Of a stretch of 64,000 nucleotides of DNA, positions 36,132 through 45,573 are shown piece after piece; position 1 is the stretch's first letter; each line of letters opens with the position of its first letter. Position numbers and translations under genes: made by a program. Origin of the DNA: Streptomyces albofaciens JCM 4342. GTDB lineage: Bacteria; Actinomycetota; Actinomycetes; Streptomycetales; Streptomycetaceae. The stretch covers positions 620,001 to 684,000 of the forward strand of contig NZ_PDCM01000002.1 of assembly GCF_008634025.1 (NCBI RefSeq), read 5' to 3'. Below the pieces are notes generated by a model. The model worked only from the letters and a program-made list of their open reading frames with translations. It was not told the DNA's origin and ran no database searches.

Positions 36132-37112
36132 TCAGCTCTTCTTCGCCAGCGCCTTCTCGACGTCGGTGAGGACCGCCTGTGCCGCGAGCGGGCCGCCCGA
36201 GCTGTTCCAGGCGGAGCCGTCGATCACCACGACGTGGTGCTTCTCGACGGCCTTGAGCTTGGTGAAGTTCGGTACGGCGGTGGCCTCCCTGAGTGCCTTG
36301 TCGCCCGCGGCCCGGTCGCCGAGCGCGCCGAGGAAGAGCCAGTCGCCGTCGACGGTGTCCAGGCGCTCCAGGCTCACCGGTTCGCTGTGGCCGGAGCTGG
36401 CGCCCTGCTGGCCCTCGGGCCGCTTGAGGCCGAGGGCGGCGAGGGTGTCGCCGACGTGGCCCTTGCCCTTGCCGACGACCGAGGGCGCGCCGTTCTGCCA
36501 GCGGATGACGCTGGCGACCGCCCCGGCGTTGGGGCCGAGCCCGTCCTTCACTCTCTTCAGGCGGCTGTCGAAGGTGGTGAGCCACTTCTCGCCGTCCGCC
36601 TTCCTGCCGAGGGCGTCGGCGGTCGCGGTGAAGGCGTCCCGCCAGGGGGCGTTCAGCTTGGCGGTGAGCACGGTGGGGGCGATCCGGCGGAGCTTGTCCT
36701 GTACGCGCTTGGCGCCCACCGTCTCGTCGAGCAGGATCAGGTCCGGCCGCAGGGCGGCGAGCTTGTCCAGGTCGGGTTCGGCGGTGTTGGCGACGATCTC
36801 GGCGGACTCGGCCCGGGGGGCGAGGTAGCCGGCCACGCCGGACTGGCCGCGGCCGCTGGTGGCGCCGATCGGCCGGGTGCCCAGGGCGAGCGCGGCGTCG
36901 AGGGTGGGCTCGCTGAGCGTGACCACCTTCTTGGGGGCGGCGGGCACCCGCACCTTCTGGCCGTTGGCGTCGGTGACGGTACGGGTGCCGGAGCCGCCCG
37001 CCTTGCCGTCGGCGCCGTCCTTGCCACCGCCGCCTCCGTCCCCGCAGCCGGCGAGGGTCAGGGCGCCGGCCAGGGCGGCGGCGAGCAGGGCGGCGGGGCG
37101 GCGGTAACGCAT
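36132..37112 (-). CDS. Siderophore-binding lipoprotein of an iron ABC importer (FecB/FepB type)
   Basis: 326 aa. A lipoprotein signal has lipobox LAGC (Cys23), followed by a Gly-rich linker and a periplasmic-binding domain of the FecB/TroA class (VTVTDANGQKVRVP-like start, KKVVTLSEPTLDAALALGTR, PDLILLDETVGAKRVQDKL). It should capture the ferric siderophore outside the membrane and deliver it to FecCD permeases. ATG at 37112 follows GAGGAGC. It is the last gene of a three-gene minus-strand operon after the esterase and the glycosyltransferase, likely controlled by the iron box at 39772. Confidence 0.93.
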   Translation of the reverse strand: MRYRRPAALLAAALAGALTLAGCGDGGGGGKDGADGKAGGSGTRTVTDANGQKVRVPAAPKKVVTLSEPTLDAALALGTRPIGATSGRGQSGVAGYLAPRAESAEIVANTAEPDLDKLAALRPDLILLDETVGAKRVQDKLRRIAPTVLTAKLNAPWRDAFTATADALGRKADGEKWLTTFDSRLKRVKDGLGPNAGAVASVIRWQNGAPSVVGKGKGHVGDTLAALGLKRPEGQQGASSGHSEPVSLERLDTVDGDWLFLGALGDRAAGDKALREATAVPNFTKLKAVEKHHVVVIDGSAWNSSGGPLAAQAVLTDVEKALAKKS

Positions 37113-37147
37113 CGGGGGTGCTCCTCGGGTGTGCGGAAGGGGGGTGG

Positions 37148-38491
37148 TCAGCGGGATCCGGTAGCCGGCGGGGGTTCGGTGGGCGCGGGTGGGGCGCCCG
37201 GCCCGAGAAGGGCGATCAGCCCCTGGGCCAGGGCGATGGACCAGCAGGCATAGTCGTGGCCGCCGTTGAAGTCGGCGCCGGTGACGGTGTGGCCGCCGGC
37301 GCGGAGCGTCCGGCGCAGGTCACGGGTCTGTTCGAGCATGCCCCACTCGTGGAGCCCCACGTCCAGGTGCACGCGCAGCGCACGCGGCGCGCCTTCGGCG
37401 TAGCGCCGGGTGATCCACGCCGTCTCCCCGGCCTGTTCGCCCGGCGGGTGCCACCACAGGGAGGCGGACTGGGCCAGGACGTTGCCGAAGCGGTGCGGCG
37501 CGGCGTACCCGGCGTACAGGGCGGTGAGCCCGCCCAGGCTCTGCCCCGCGACGACCGTGCGCGCCGGGTCCGTACCGACCGGCAGGTGTCCGGCCGCCCA
37601 GGGCAGCAGCTCCCCGGCGAGGAAGTCGACGTACGCGGGGCGGCCGCCGAACTCGCGGGCGCGGGTGGCGTTGTCGACGGCGTGCGGGGCGAGCACCGTC
37701 AGCGGCGGGATCGCGCCGTCGGCGATCAGGCCGTCGAGGATGTCTTCCAGGCGCAGCTGGCCGAACCACATGTCGCCGTCCAGGAGGACGAGGGTGTGCC
37801 CGTCGGCGCGGTCCCTGTCCGGCGTGACCGGCTCGTACGTCCACACCTCGCGCTCCGTGCCGAGCGCCGCGCTGGGCATCCGGTGGCGCCGGACCGTACC
37901 GCGCGGGGTGCCGGGACGGGGAGGGTGCGGCCAGGGGCGGGCCGGGGCGTGCGGGAGTTCGAAGACGGAGCCGGGCGGGCCGTGCCAGCGGGTGGCGACG
38001 GTGTGCGGGTTGAGGGGGTCGCGGACGCCGGTGGCGGCCAGTCGGCCGAGGTCACCGGGCGGCCGCCCTTCGGTGTCGGGGGCGATGCGGTACGAGCCGC
38101 GGTGGTCGGTGCGCAGGCGGTAGGTCAGGTGCCACACGTCCGTGCCGGGCAGGTGCCGCATCAGGCTCGTGGTGAGGTCGGTACGGTCCATCAGCCGGTT
38201 GACCAGCAGCAGCACCTGACGGGTCGCGGGGTCGCCGCGCCACAGGAAGGTGACGGCGCGGTGCTCGGGGTCGCCGTCGAGCGGTTCGGTCAGCGGGGTG
38301 CCGGCGGCCGCCGCCTCGGCCCAGAACCGGGCCAGCTCGGCGGCGTGCGCGCGGGGCGAGCCGGCCGCGGCCAGTTCGGCGGCCAGGCGGGTCAGCCGCG
38401 GGCTCTGCGCGGTCTCGGCCGGGTGGGGGCGGGGCGTTCGGGGCGGGGTGGCCGGGGAGGCGGCGGGGGCGCCGCCGTTCGTGCGGGTCAT
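37148..38491 (-). CDS. Enterochelin/salmochelin esterase (Fes/IroD-like)
   Basis: 447 aa. An N-terminal Fes-type domain (FLWRGDPATRQVLLLVNRL, HLPGTDVWHLTYRLRTD) precedes a C-terminal alpha/beta hydrolase of the esterase D group with the nucleophile in GQSLGG and the catalytic His in NGGHDYACW. Relatives cleave the trilactone of ferric enterobactin or its glycosides to release iron in the cytoplasm. There is no signal peptide, consistent with a Fes/IroD-like role. The ATG shares one base with the stop of the upstream glycosyltransferase (TGATG), so translation is coupled. A second, different esterase lies at 53165. Confidence 0.92.
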   Translation of the reverse strand: MTRTNGGAPAASPATPPRTPRPHPAETAQSPRLTRLAAELAAAGSPRAHAAELARFWAEAAAAGTPLTEPLDGDPEHRAVTFLWRGDPATRQVLLLVNRLMDRTDLTTSLMRHLPGTDVWHLTYRLRTDHRGSYRIAPDTEGRPPGDLGRLAATGVRDPLNPHTVATRWHGPPGSVFELPHAPARPWPHPPRPGTPRGTVRRHRMPSAALGTEREVWTYEPVTPDRDRADGHTLVLLDGDMWFGQLRLEDILDGLIADGAIPPLTVLAPHAVDNATRAREFGGRPAYVDFLAGELLPWAAGHLPVGTDPARTVVAGQSLGGLTALYAGYAAPHRFGNVLAQSASLWWHPPGEQAGETAWITRRYAEGAPRALRVHLDVGLHEWGMLEQTRDLRRTLRAGGHTVTGADFNGGHDYACWSIALAQGLIALLGPGAPPAPTEPPPATGSR

Positions 38492-39651
38492 CAGGGCGCT
38501 CCGTGCGCGAGGGCCAGCTCCACCAGCCGGTGCGCCGTGTCCGCCGGGCTGGGCATGGCGGCCATCTCCTCGGCCGTCTCGCGGGCGGCCGTGGCCAGCG
38601 TCTCGTCCTCCAGGAGCCGCCGGACCAGCTCGCGTCCGGGGCGGTCGGGGCCCGCGAGGGCGGACGGGTCCGCCGGGACGAGGCCGCAGCCGCGGGCCTG
38701 GACCGCCGCCGCGTTGGCCGGCCGGTCGGCGCCCTCGCCGAGGACGAGCTGCGGCAGGCCGGAGTCCAGGGCGGTGAGGGTGGTGCCGGCGCCGCCGTGG
38801 TGGATGGTGGCGTCGCTGCCGGCGAGCAGCGCGCCGAGCGGTGTCCACTCCACGGGGCGTACGTTCTCGGGCAGCGGCCCGAGCCCGGACAGGTCGGCGC
38901 CGCCGAGCGCGAGCACGAACTCGGCGTCGGTGACGCGCGCGGCGTCGATGACCCACTCGATGGGCGAGACGCCGTCCACGACCGGGCGGACGGTGCCGAG
39001 GGTGACCGCGATCCGGGGGCGTTTGCGCTGGTCGAAGAGCCAGTGGGGCAGTTCGCCGCCGCCGTTGTACGGGATGTACCGCAGATGGCGGCGGTGCGGT
39101 TCGACGGTGACGCTCATTCCGGGCGGGGTCACGTCGAGCCAGGCGGCGATCGGCGCGGGCCCGGCCAGGCCGTGGCGGGCGTACCCGTCGGCGAGGGCGT
39201 CGTTCATCATCGCGACGTGCCGGCCGGTGTGGCCGAAGCCGACCGCGTGCAGGACCGAGGGGATGCCGAGGGCGGCGGCCACGAGCTGCCCGGCGACGCC
39301 GTTGGGGGTGTGGACGACGAGGTGGGGCCGCCAGTGGCGGGCGATGCCGACCATGGTGTCGGCCATCTCGTCGCTGAAGAAGGAGAAGCCCTTGCCCTTG
39401 GGCGGGGTGTTCCGCTCCCCCGGGGCCGGCGGCTTGCCGCGGCGGTTCTTCTCCATGGCGGTGTACAGGGCGTCGGGGTCGGTGCCGGGCGCGCAGTCGA
39501 CGGCCGGGAGTCCGGCCGCGGCGGCGTGGCCGACGGCCCGTCCGCAGGTGGCGACGAGGACCTCGTGGCCCGCGGCGCGGAACGCCTGGGCCAGCGGAAC
39601 CATCGGGTAGAGCAGCCCGAAGAAGGGCGGCCCGGCGAACAGGACACGCAT
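38491..39651 (-). CDS. iroB: IroB-like C-glycosyltransferase of a catecholate siderophore
   Basis: 386-aa GT1/MGT-type enzyme. Segments closely resemble IroB as I remember it: VLFAGPPFFGLLYPMVPLAQ at the N-terminus, FSFFSDEMADTMV, HWRPHLVVHTPNGV, WLDVTPPGMS, YIPYNGG, and the donor site HHGGAGTTLTALDSGLPQ. IroB attaches glucose through a C-C bond to the dihydroxybenzoyl ring of enterobactin. Here a complete dTDP-rhamnose-type gene set lies nearby, so the donor may be a dTDP-deoxyhexose. ATG at 39651 is preceded by GCAGG; a TTG two codons earlier is less likely. First gene of the operon downstream of the iron box. Confidence 0.88.
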   Translation of the reverse strand: MRVLFAGPPFFGLLYPMVPLAQAFRAAGHEVLVATCGRAVGHAAAAGLPAVDCAPGTDPDALYTAMEKNRRGKPPAPGERNTPPKGKGFSFFSDEMADTMVGIARHWRPHLVVHTPNGVAGQLVAAALGIPSVLHAVGFGHTGRHVAMMNDALADGYARHGLAGPAPIAAWLDVTPPGMSVTVEPHRRHLRYIPYNGGGELPHWLFDQRKRPRIAVTLGTVRPVVDGVSPIEWVIDAARVTDAEFVLALGGADLSGLGPLPENVRPVEWTPLGALLAGSDATIHHGGAGTTLTALDSGLPQLVLGEGADRPANAAAVQARGCGLVPADPSALAGPDRPGRELVRRLLEDETLATAARETAEEMAAMPSPADTAHRLVELALAHGAP

Positions 39652-39771
39652 CGACAACCTGCTTTCCTCCCCGACGGGCCGTCAGGAGGCCCGCGGGGTA
39701 CGGGTGGTGTGGCGAGGGGCGGGGAACGTCGGGTGTGGGACAGGTCACGCAACCAGGGTGGCGACCCGTAC

Positions 39772-39790
39772 TAAGGTAAGCCTAAGCTAA
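39772..39790. promoter_or_regulatory. Iron box between the glycosyltransferase operon and the exporter
   Basis: TAAGGTAAGCCTAAGCTAA matches the DmdR/IdeR iron-box consensus TTAGGTTAGGCTAACCTAA at 15 of 19 positions. It ends four bases before the exporter GTG and serves the divergent glycosyltransferase/esterase/lipoprotein operon as well. Predicted repression when Fe(II) is sufficient. Confidence 0.75.
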
Positions 39791-39794
39791 CCAC

Positions 39795-42700
39795 GTGCTC
39801 AGCAGATCAACAACGCCCCCCGGCTGGCTGCGCAGGCTCGGCGCCGCGTGCCGCCACCACCCCCGACTGCTCTTCGCGGTCGCCGTGAGTTCCGTGTGCG
39901 GCACGGGCCTTGAGGCGATCGGACCGCTCCTGGCCCGGCTCGGTGTCGACGACGCCGTGGCCGGGCACACCGGCCGCATCGGCTGGCTGGCCGCCGCCAT
40001 GGCGGGGCTGGCCCTGGTCCAGTTCGGTGCCGAGTTCACCCGCCGGTACGCCGCCGGAAAACTCGCCCTCGGTGTCCAGCACCGGCTGCGTACCGAGGTG
40101 TTCGACTCCCTCCAGCGCCTGGACGGCGTCAAACAGGACGCGCTGCGCACCGGCCAGGTGGTCTCGCGCGCCAACAGCGATCTGACGCAGGTGCAGATCA
40201 TGCTCGGGATGCTGCCGATCCCGCTGGGCACCTCGGCCCTCTTCCTCGTCGCCGTCGGCGCGATGCTGTGGCTGTGCGCCCCGCTCGCCCTGGTCGCGCT
40301 GACCGTGGTGCCCGCCACCGCGTGGGCCGCCGCCCGCAGCCGGGCCCGGCTCGTCCCCGCCACCCGCGACGCGCAGGCGGGCGCGGCGCACCTCGCCGAA
40401 CAGGTCGAGGAGGCCGTCACCGGCGTCCGGGTGGTGAAGGGGTTCGGCCAGGAGGACCGCGAGGTCGGGCGGCTGGCCCGGGCCGCCCGCGGCCTGTTCG
40501 GGCGGCGGATGCGGGTGGCCCGTATCCAGGCCGGAGCCACCGCCACGCTCTCGGCGCTGCCCGCGCTCGGCCAGGTCGGTGTCCTCGCCCTCGGCGGGTG
40601 GCTGGCGCTGCGCGGCACCATCGGCCCCGGCACCTTCCTCGCCTTCGCCGCCTACCTGGCGCTGCTGGCCGGACCGGCCCGGCTGTTCGCGAGCTTCCTG
40701 GTCACCGCGCAGCAGGCGCGCTCCGCCGCCGAGCGGGTCTACGAACTCATCGACGCCCGGCCCGACATCACCGAACCGGCCGACCCGGTCGCGCTGCCCG
40801 CCGGACCGGCCGGCCTGGAACTGCGCGACGTGCGCTTCGGCTACGCGCCCAGCGACCCGGTGCTCGACGGCCTGTCCCTGACCGTCCGGCCCGGCGAGAC
40901 GCTGGCCCTGGTCGGCCCGTCGGGCTCCGGCAAATCCACCGTGTCGCTGCTGCTCCCCCGCTTCTACGACCCGCAGGCCGGCTCCGTGCGCGTGGGCCCG
41001 CCCGGCGCGGCCGTCGACGTACGCGACCTGTCGCTCGCGGAGCTGCGCTCCACCCTCGGCGTGGTCTTCGAAGAGCCCTTCCTGTTCTCCTGCTCGGTCC
41101 GCGACAACATCGCCTACGGCCGGCCGGACGCCACCGACGCGCAGGTCAGGGCGGCGGCCGAGGCCGCCGAGGCGCACGGGTTCATCGAGGCGCTGCCGGA
41201 CGGCTACGCCACCGAGGTCGGCGAGCGCGGCCTGACCCTCTCCGGCGGGCAGCGCCAGCGCGTGGTGCTGGCCCGGGCCCTGCTGGCCGACCCGCGGGTG
41301 CTGGTCCTGGACGACGCGACCTCCGCCGTGGACGCCGGTACGGAGGCCGCCATCCACCGCACCCTGCGCGCCGTCACCGGCGACCGTACGACCCTGCTGA
41401 TCGCACACCGCCGCTCCACCCTCCGGCTCGCCGACCGCATCGCCGTCCTGGACGAGGGCCGCGTGGTGGACACCGGCACCCAGGAGGAGCTGACCGGGCG
41501 CTGCCCGCTGTTCCGCGAACTGCTGGCCGGGCCCGGCGACTCCCTCGACGTACGCGTCACCGCCGCCCCGCACACCACGGACCAGGGCGTCACTCCGGAG
41601 CTGTGGCCGGAGCCCCCGACCGGTGCGGCCCCGGACGCCGCGATGGACGAGACCGCCGAGGACCCGCGCCTGGACGAGGCCCGGCTGCGCGCCCCCGACC
41701 CCGACGCCCGCTTCCGGCGGCTGCTCGCCCCGGTCCGCGCCGCGCTGCTGCTGGGCCTGCTGCTCGTCGTCGCCGACTCCCTCGCCTCCCTCGCGCTGCC
41801 GCTGCTCGTACGGCACGGGCTGGACGCCGGGGTGGGCGCGGGCGACGGCGCGGTGCTCGCCGCCACCGCCCTGATCGCGCTGCTCGTCGTCGCGGCGGGC
41901 TGGGGCGTGCTCACCTGCCAGGCGCGGGTCACCCGGCGGGCCGGGGAACGGGTGCTGTACGGACTGCGGGTGAAGACCTTCGCCCATCTCCAGCGACTCG
42001 GGCTCGACTTCTACGAGCGGGAGCGCGGCGGCCAGATCATGACCGCCATGGTCAACGACATCGACGCGCTCTCCGCCTTCCTCCAGACCCACCTGCTGAC
42101 CTCCGTCGCCGCCCTGGCCACGCTGTGCGGCGCCGTGGCGGCGATGCTCGCCGTGGACCTGCCGCTGGCCCTGACCGCGCTCGCCCTGGTCCCGCTGATC
42201 GCGGTGGCCACCGCCGTCTTCTGGCGGCTGTCCTCCGCGGCGTACACCGACGCGCGCAAGCGCATCGGCGAGGTCAACTCCAGCCTCCAGGAGAACGTCT
42301 CGGGGCTGCGCGTCGCCCAGGCCCAGACCCGCGAGGGCGAGACGGCCGAGGCGTTCGGCAAGCTCTCCGAGAACTACCGCACCGCCCGGCTGCGGGCCCA
42401 GCGCTACGCCGCCGTGTACTTCCCGTGCGTCAACCTCACCGCCGAACTCGCCAAGGCCGCCGTGCTGCTGGCCGGTGCCCACCGCGTCGCGGACGGTGGC
42501 CTCAGCCCCGGCGTCCTGGTCGCCTTCACCCTGTTCCTCGGCATGTTCTTCTCACCCATCCAGCAGCTGTCGCTCGCCTTCGACAGCTACCAGCAGGCGT
42601 CGGTCAGCCTGCGCCGCACCCTCGCCCTGCTGCGCGTGACGCCTTCCGTGCGGCCCGCCGCCGAGCCGGAGCCCGTACCGGACCGGCTGCGCGGCGCGAT

Positions 42701-43448
42701 CGAGCTGCGCGAGGTCACCCACCGCTACCCGGGCGCCGAGCGGCCCTCGCTGGACCGGGTGAGCCTGCGCGTCGCGCCCGGCGAGACGGTCGCGCTGGTC
42801 GGCGCGACCGGGGCCGGGAAGTCCACCGTCGTCAAGCTCCTCGCCCGCTTCCACGACGCCACCGAGGGCCGGGTCCTGGTCGACGGCACGGACGTCCGCG
42901 CCTACGACCCGCCCGCCTACCGGCGGCGGCTCGGCGTCGTCCCCCAGGAGGCCCACCTGTTCACCGGCGACATCGCCGGCAACGTCCGCTACGGCCGCCC
43001 GGAGGCCACCGACCGGGAGGTCGAGGAGGCCGTCCGGGCGGTGGGCGCGCTGCCCGCGGTCGCCGCCCAGCCGTACGGCTTCCGCCAGCCCGTCGGCGAG
43101 CGCGGGCAGCACCTGTCGGCCGGGCAACGCCAGCTGATCGCGCTGGCCCGCGCCCACCTCGTGGACCCCGGGCTGCTGCTGCTCGACGAGGCCACCGCAG
43201 CCCTCGACCCGGCCACCGAGCGCGCGGTGCTCGACGCCGGGGACCGCCTGGCCACCGGGCGTACCACCGTCCTGGTCGCGCACCGCCTGGCCACCGCCGC
43301 CCGGGCCGACCGGATCGTCGTCCTGGACGGCGGGCGGATCGCCGAGGAAGGCACCCACCAGCAGCTCCTCGCCGCCGACGGCCCGTACGCCCGGCTGTGG
43401 CACCACCACTCGTCCGCCGAACCCGCGCCCCTCACCCCGCAAGGATGA
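39795..43448 (+). CDS. iroC: Fused ABC exporter for the glycosylated siderophore (IroC-like)
   Basis: 1217 aa with two full half-transporters in one chain: membrane domain 1 (about 20-310), NBD1 with GPSGSGKST, LSGGQRQR and VLVLDDATSAVD, then membrane domain 2 (about 640-930) and NBD2 with GATGAGKST, LSAGQRQL and LLLLDEATAALD. IroC of the salmochelin system has the same fused layout and exports the siderophore. The GTG at 39795 has no RBS and begins four bases after the iron box, so the mRNA is probably leaderless. It heads the plus-strand operon that continues with the rml genes and two permeases. Confidence 0.92.
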   Translation: MLSRSTTPPGWLRRLGAACRHHPRLLFAVAVSSVCGTGLEAIGPLLARLGVDDAVAGHTGRIGWLAAAMAGLALVQFGAEFTRRYAAGKLALGVQHRLRTEVFDSLQRLDGVKQDALRTGQVVSRANSDLTQVQIMLGMLPIPLGTSALFLVAVGAMLWLCAPLALVALTVVPATAWAAARSRARLVPATRDAQAGAAHLAEQVEEAVTGVRVVKGFGQEDREVGRLARAARGLFGRRMRVARIQAGATATLSALPALGQVGVLALGGWLALRGTIGPGTFLAFAAYLALLAGPARLFASFLVTAQQARSAAERVYELIDARPDITEPADPVALPAGPAGLELRDVRFGYAPSDPVLDGLSLTVRPGETLALVGPSGSGKSTVSLLLPRFYDPQAGSVRVGPPGAAVDVRDLSLAELRSTLGVVFEEPFLFSCSVRDNIAYGRPDATDAQVRAAAEAAEAHGFIEALPDGYATEVGERGLTLSGGQRQRVVLARALLADPRVLVLDDATSAVDAGTEAAIHRTLRAVTGDRTTLLIAHRRSTLRLADRIAVLDEGRVVDTGTQEELTGRCPLFRELLAGPGDSLDVRVTAAPHTTDQGVTPELWPEPPTGAAPDAAMDETAEDPRLDEARLRAPDPDARFRRLLAPVRAALLLGLLLVVADSLASLALPLLVRHGLDAGVGAGDGAVLAATALIALLVVAAGWGVLTCQARVTRRAGERVLYGLRVKTFAHLQRLGLDFYERERGGQIMTAMVNDIDALSAFLQTHLLTSVAALATLCGAVAAMLAVDLPLALTALALVPLIAVATAVFWRLSSAAYTDARKRIGEVNSSLQENVSGLRVAQAQTREGETAEAFGKLSENYRTARLRAQRYAAVYFPCVNLTAELAKAAVLLAGAHRVADGGLSPGVLVAFTLFLGMFFSPIQQLSLAFDSYQQASVSLRRTLALLRVTPSVRPAAEPEPVPDRLRGAIELREVTHRYPGAERPSLDRVSLRVAPGETVALVGATGAGKSTVVKLLARFHDATEGRVLVDGTDVRAYDPPAYRRRLGVVPQEAHLFTGDIAGNVRYGRPEATDREVEEAVRAVGALPAVAAQPYGFRQPVGERGQHLSAGQRQLIALARAHLVDPGLLLLDEATAALDPATERAVLDAGDRLATGRTTVLVAHRLATAARADRIVVLDGGRIAEEGTHQQLLAADGPYARLWHHHSSAEPAPLTPQG

Positions 43449-43455
43449 CCCGCTC

Positions 43456-44523
43456 ATGAAGGCACTTGTCCTCTCCGGAGGCACCGGCAGCAGACTGCGC
43501 CCCATCACCCACACCGCCGCGAAGCAGCTCGTCCCCGTCGCCAACAAGCCGGTGCTCTTCTACGGCATCGAGTCCCTGGTCGCGGCCGGTGTCACCGACA
43601 TCGGCATCATCGTCGGGGACACCGCGGCGGAGATCCGCGCGGCCGTCGGCGACGGCTCCCGCTTCGGCGCCCGCGTCACCTACCTCCCGCAGGAGCAGCC
43701 CCTCGGCCTCGCGCACGCCGTCCTGATCGCCCGCGACTGGCTCGGCGACGACGACTTCGTGATGTACCTCGGCGACAACTTCGTGGTCGGCGGCATCACC
43801 GAACTCGTCGAGGAGTTCCGGCGCTCCCGCCCCGACGCGAGCATCCTGCTCACCAAGGTCGCCGACCCCAGCGCCTTCGGCGTCGCCGAACTCGGCCCCG
43901 AAGGGGGCGTGCTGCGCCTGGAGGAGAAGCCGCGCGAGCCGCGCAGCGACCTGGCGCTGGTCGGCGTCTACCTGTTCACGCCCGCCGTGCACGAGGCCGT
44001 ACGGGCCGTCTCGCCCTCCGCGCGCGGCGAACTGGAGATCACCGACGCCCTCCAGTGGCTGGTCGACGCCGGGCGCGCCGTGCGGTCCACCGTCATCTCC
44101 GGCTACTGGAAGGACACCGGCAACGTCACCGACATGCTGGAGGTCAACCGGACGGTGCTGGAGGACCTGCCGTCCGCCGTCCTGGGCGACGTGGACGGCG
44201 ACAGCGAACTGGTCGGCCGGGTCCGTATCGAGGCCGGTGCCAGCGTCGTACGGTCCCGGATCGTCGGGCCCGCGGTCATCGGCGCGGGCAGCGTCGTCCG
44301 CGACTCCTACATCGGCCCCTCCACCTCCGTCGCCGACGGCTGTGTGATCAGCGGCAGCGAGGTGGAGTTCTCCATCGTCCTGGACGACTCGCGGATCGAG
44401 AACGCCGGCCGCATCGAGGGCTCGCTGATCGGCCGCATGGTCCGCATGAGCGGCGCCGCCCGCGCGCCCCGCGCGCACCGCCTGGTGCTCGGCGACCACA
44501 GCCAGGTGCAGATAGCGCCCTGA
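43456..44523 (+). CDS. rmlA: Glucose-1-phosphate thymidylyltransferase (long form)
   Basis: 355 aa. It makes dTDP-glucose from dTTP and glucose-1-phosphate. The N-terminal nucleotidyltransferase motif is LSGGTGSRLRPITHT, with KQLVPVANKP and GDNFVVGG further on; a C-terminal left-handed beta-helix-like extension (IGAGSVVRDSYIGPSTSVAD) places it with StrD-type long enzymes. ATG seven bases after the exporter stop, with AAGGATG as RBS. It provides the first step of the dTDP-sugar set in the operon. Confidence 0.94.
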   Translation: MKALVLSGGTGSRLRPITHTAAKQLVPVANKPVLFYGIESLVAAGVTDIGIIVGDTAAEIRAAVGDGSRFGARVTYLPQEQPLGLAHAVLIARDWLGDDDFVMYLGDNFVVGGITELVEEFRRSRPDASILLTKVADPSAFGVAELGPEGGVLRLEEKPREPRSDLALVGVYLFTPAVHEAVRAVSPSARGELEITDALQWLVDAGRAVRSTVISGYWKDTGNVTDMLEVNRTVLEDLPSAVLGDVDGDSELVGRVRIEAGASVVRSRIVGPAVIGAGSVVRDSYIGPSTSVADGCVISGSEVEFSIVLDDSRIENAGRIEGSLIGRMVRMSGAARAPRAHRLVLGDHSQVQIAP

Positions 44524-44574
44524 GGCCGCGTCCGCACACCCACCCCCGTTCGTTCCCCTTCTTGGACTGACGCC

Positions 44575-45573
44575 TTGAGAATCCTCGTCACCGGCGGAGC
44601 CGGCTTCATCGGCTCCCATTTCGTCCGTACCCTGCTCGGCCCCGACGCCGCCGAAGGCCCCGGCGGCGGGCCGTACGTCACCGTCCTGGACGCGCTGACC
44701 TACGCCGGCAACCGCGCCAGCCTCGCCCCCGTGGAAGGCGACCCGCGGTTCTCCTTCGTCCACGGCGACATCCGCGACCGGCCGCTGGTGGACTCCCTGC
44801 TGGCCGCGCACGACGCGGTGGTGCACTTCGCCGCCGAGTCGCATGTGGACCGGTCCATCGAAGGCGGCACCGAGTTCGCCGCCACCAACGTGCTGGGGAC
44901 GCAGGTCCTGCTGGAGTCCGCCGTCCGGCACCGCATCGCCCGCTTCGTGCACGTCTCCACCGACGAAGTGTACGGCTCGATCGCGGACGGCTCCTGGACC
45001 GAGGACGAGCCGCTGGCCCCCAACTCGCCGTACGCCGCCTCGAAGGCCGGTTCCGACCTGCTCGCCCTGGCCCACCACCGTACGCACGGCCTGGACCTGT
45101 CGGTGACCCGCTGCTCCAACAACTACGGCCCCTACCAGCACCCCGAGAAGGTCATCCCGCTGTTCACCACCCGGCTGCTGACGGGCGGGCGCGTCCCGCT
45201 GTACGGCGACGGGCTGCACGTGCGCGACTGGCTGCACGTCGACGACCACTGCCGGGCGCTGCGCCTGGTCCTGGAGGGCGGCCGTCCGGGCGAGGTCTAC
45301 AACATCGGCGGCGGCACCGAACTGAGCAACCGGGAACTCACCGAACGGCTGCTGGCCGCCTGCGGCGCCGGCTGGGACCGGGTCGACCACGTCACCGACC
45401 GCAAGGGCCACGACCGGCGCTACTCGGTGGACTGGACGAAGATCCGCACCGAGCTGGGCTATGTGCCGCGGCACTCCTTCGAGGACGGGCTCGCCGAGAC
45501 CGTCGCCTGGTACCGCGACCACGCCGACTGGTGGACCCCCGCGGCTCCCGCCCTGGGAGGTGCCGCCCGGTGA
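44575..45573 (+). CDS. rmlB: dTDP-glucose 4,6-dehydratase
   Basis: 332 aa from TTG at 44575, chosen because it gives MRILVTGGAGFIGSHF, the normal N-terminus with the NAD-binding motif. The catalytic TDE is in HVSTDEVYG and Tyr/Lys in SPYAASKAG. It forms dTDP-4-keto-6-deoxyglucose. The RBS is weak. Its stop overlaps the next start (GTGA), so it is coupled to rmlD. Confidence 0.94.
   Translation: MRILVTGGAGFIGSHFVRTLLGPDAAEGPGGGPYVTVLDALTYAGNRASLAPVEGDPRFSFVHGDIRDRPLVDSLLAAHDAVVHFAAESHVDRSIEGGTEFAATNVLGTQVLLESAVRHRIARFVHVSTDEVYGSIADGSWTEDEPLAPNSPYAASKAGSDLLALAHHRTHGLDLSVTRCSNNYGPYQHPEKVIPLFTTRLLTGGRVPLYGDGLHVRDWLHVDDHCRALRLVLEGGRPGEVYNIGGGTELSNRELTERLLAACGAGWDRVDHVTDRKGHDRRYSVDWTKIRTELGYVPRHSFEDGLAETVAWYRDHADWWTPAAPALGGAAR

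Noticed and set aside
39807..42482. Minus-strand open frame of about 890 codons
   Set aside because: Antisense of the fused ABC exporter with Walker and signature motifs on the plus strand.
43432..45522. Minus-strand open frame of about 700 codons
   Set aside because: Antisense of rmlA and rmlB.
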